Shown: positions 63,781 through 64,000 of the stretch, piece after piece | Layout: each line of letters starts with the position of its first letter | How positions within the stretch are numbered: position 1 is the first letter of the stretch | From: Pseudorasbora parva | Lineage: Eukaryota > Chordata > Actinopteri > Cypriniformes > Gobionidae | Length of the DNA stretch: 64,000 nucleotides | Assembly: GCF_024679245.1 (NCBI RefSeq) | Contig: NC_090187.1 | Span: 230,001 to 294,000 of the forward strand | Direction of reading: 5' to 3' | Position numbers and translations under genes: made by a program | The notes under the pieces: model-generated | Told to the model about the DNA's origin: nothing | What the model saw: only the letters and a program-made list of their open reading frames with translations | Databases searched by the model: none

Positions 63781-63852
63781 AGCCTCGTGGCCCAACGGTA
63801 GCGCGTCTGACTCCTGATCAGAAGGTTGCGTGATCAAATCACGTCAGGATCA
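63781..63852 (+). tRNA. tRNA-Trp-like copy 56 with anticodon CCT
   Basis: As copy 55, plus A35T (loop CTCCTGA, anticodon CCT, would read AGG, arginine) and T53A in the B box. Probably a pseudogene. TTTT present. Confidence 0.62.
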
Positions 63853-63946
63853 ATCATTCCATTCTTTAATTGCAAACCTTTTGTTAAAATCAGGAATAAT
63901 TACTCCTAGACTCAACATGTAGCTAAGAAACAATACAGCTGTGCAT

Positions 63947-64000
63947 GGCCTTGTGGCGCAACGGTAGCGCGTCTGACTCCAGATCAGAAGGTTGCGTGTT
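63947..64000 (+). tRNA. tRNA-Trp-CCA: tRNA-Trp(CCA) copy 57, cut by the window edge
   Basis: First 54 nt visible. C6T is the only change. The array evidently continues. Confidence 0.8.

Larger units (their letters stand above)
54733..64000 (+). repeat. Tandem array of tRNA-Trp genes, 166-bp unit, 57 copies
   Basis: A 9.3-kb head-to-tail array continuing beyond the window. Each unit is a 72-nt tRNA-Trp body plus a conserved spacer of about 94 bp (TCATTCCATTCTTTCATTGC, GGAATAATTACTCCTAGACT, AACATGTAGCTAAGAAACAA, then CAGCTGTGCGT before the next gene). The consensus body folds as acceptor GGCCTCG/CGGGGTC, D stem GCGC/GCGC, anticodon stem TCTGA/TCAGA with loop CTCCAGA (anticodon CCA), T stem GCGTG/CACGT. 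It is identical to the vertebrate tRNA-Trp as I remember it. Internal pol III promoters are the A box TGGCGCAACGG and the B box within GTTGCGTGTTCAAATC. By eye 21 units have TTTT 30 to 35 bp downstream and 35 do not. Position numbers in the entries below count 1-72 along the body. Confidence 0.97.

Noticed and set aside
54733..64000. tRNA-derived SINE array instead of true tRNA genes
   Set aside because: The bodies fold fully, ten match the tRNA-Trp consensus exactly, and units are in a regular head-to-tail array rather than dispersed with A-rich tails and target duplications.

Overview
The window looks like nuclear DNA of a teleost fish, most likely a cyprinid or close relative. The evidence is vertebrate split genes with GT-AG introns, dense (GT)n microsatellites, several families of short palindromic DNA transposons that I associate with cyprinid genomes, a decayed Tc1-type transposon and a tandem tRNA gene array. 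No prokaryotic, viral or CRISPR features are visible. Family names and species placement come from memory of sequence families, not from a search.

Layout: (1) Positions 1-7.4 kb hold the 3' end of a + strand gene, pdpr (regulatory subunit of mitochondrial pyruvate dehydrogenase phosphatase). Its last three coding exons are at 3477-3566, 3643-3825 and 5530-5916, and the introns are full of transposon pieces and minisatellites. The end of the last exon, with its stop codon, has been copied in tandem five times with (GT)n between the copies. (2) Positions 9618-53887 hold, on the - strand and convergent with pdpr, what reads as a complete fbln7 (fibulin-7) gene. It has eight coding exons joining in consistent phase into about 433 residues: signal peptide, coiled coil, Sushi domain, EGF modules and fibulin C-terminal module. 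Its presumed 3' UTR is almost entirely a TTAA-flanked transposon filled by a 21-bp VNTR. (3) Intron 3 of fbln7 (13953-49692) is about 35.7 kb, of which about 34.8 kb (14885-49692) is one uninterrupted 79-bp satellite of roughly 440 units. The satellite runs up to the splice donor of exon 3, and dozens of its units carry a copy of that donor. (4) fbln7 introns 1 and 2 contain a Tc1-type transposase relic and more palindromic elements. (5) Positions 54733-64000 are a tandem array of 57 tRNA-Trp(CCA) genes and variants on a 166-bp unit, pointing away from fbln7 and running off the window.

The two protein genes are functionally unrelated: pdpr acts in mitochondrial carbon metabolism and fbln7 is a secreted adhesion protein. 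What unites the window is tandem amplification at several scales: microsatellites, an 11-bp minisatellite, a 21-bp VNTR, an exon tail, a 79-bp intronic satellite with kilobase-scale internal duplications, and 166-bp tRNA units with their own higher-order duplications. The two most notable items are the splice-donor-bearing satellite and the tRNA-Trp array with altered anticodons and a terminator present in only some copies. Exon boundaries were placed by eye from splice consensus, reading phase and remembered homology; repeat counts are by eye.
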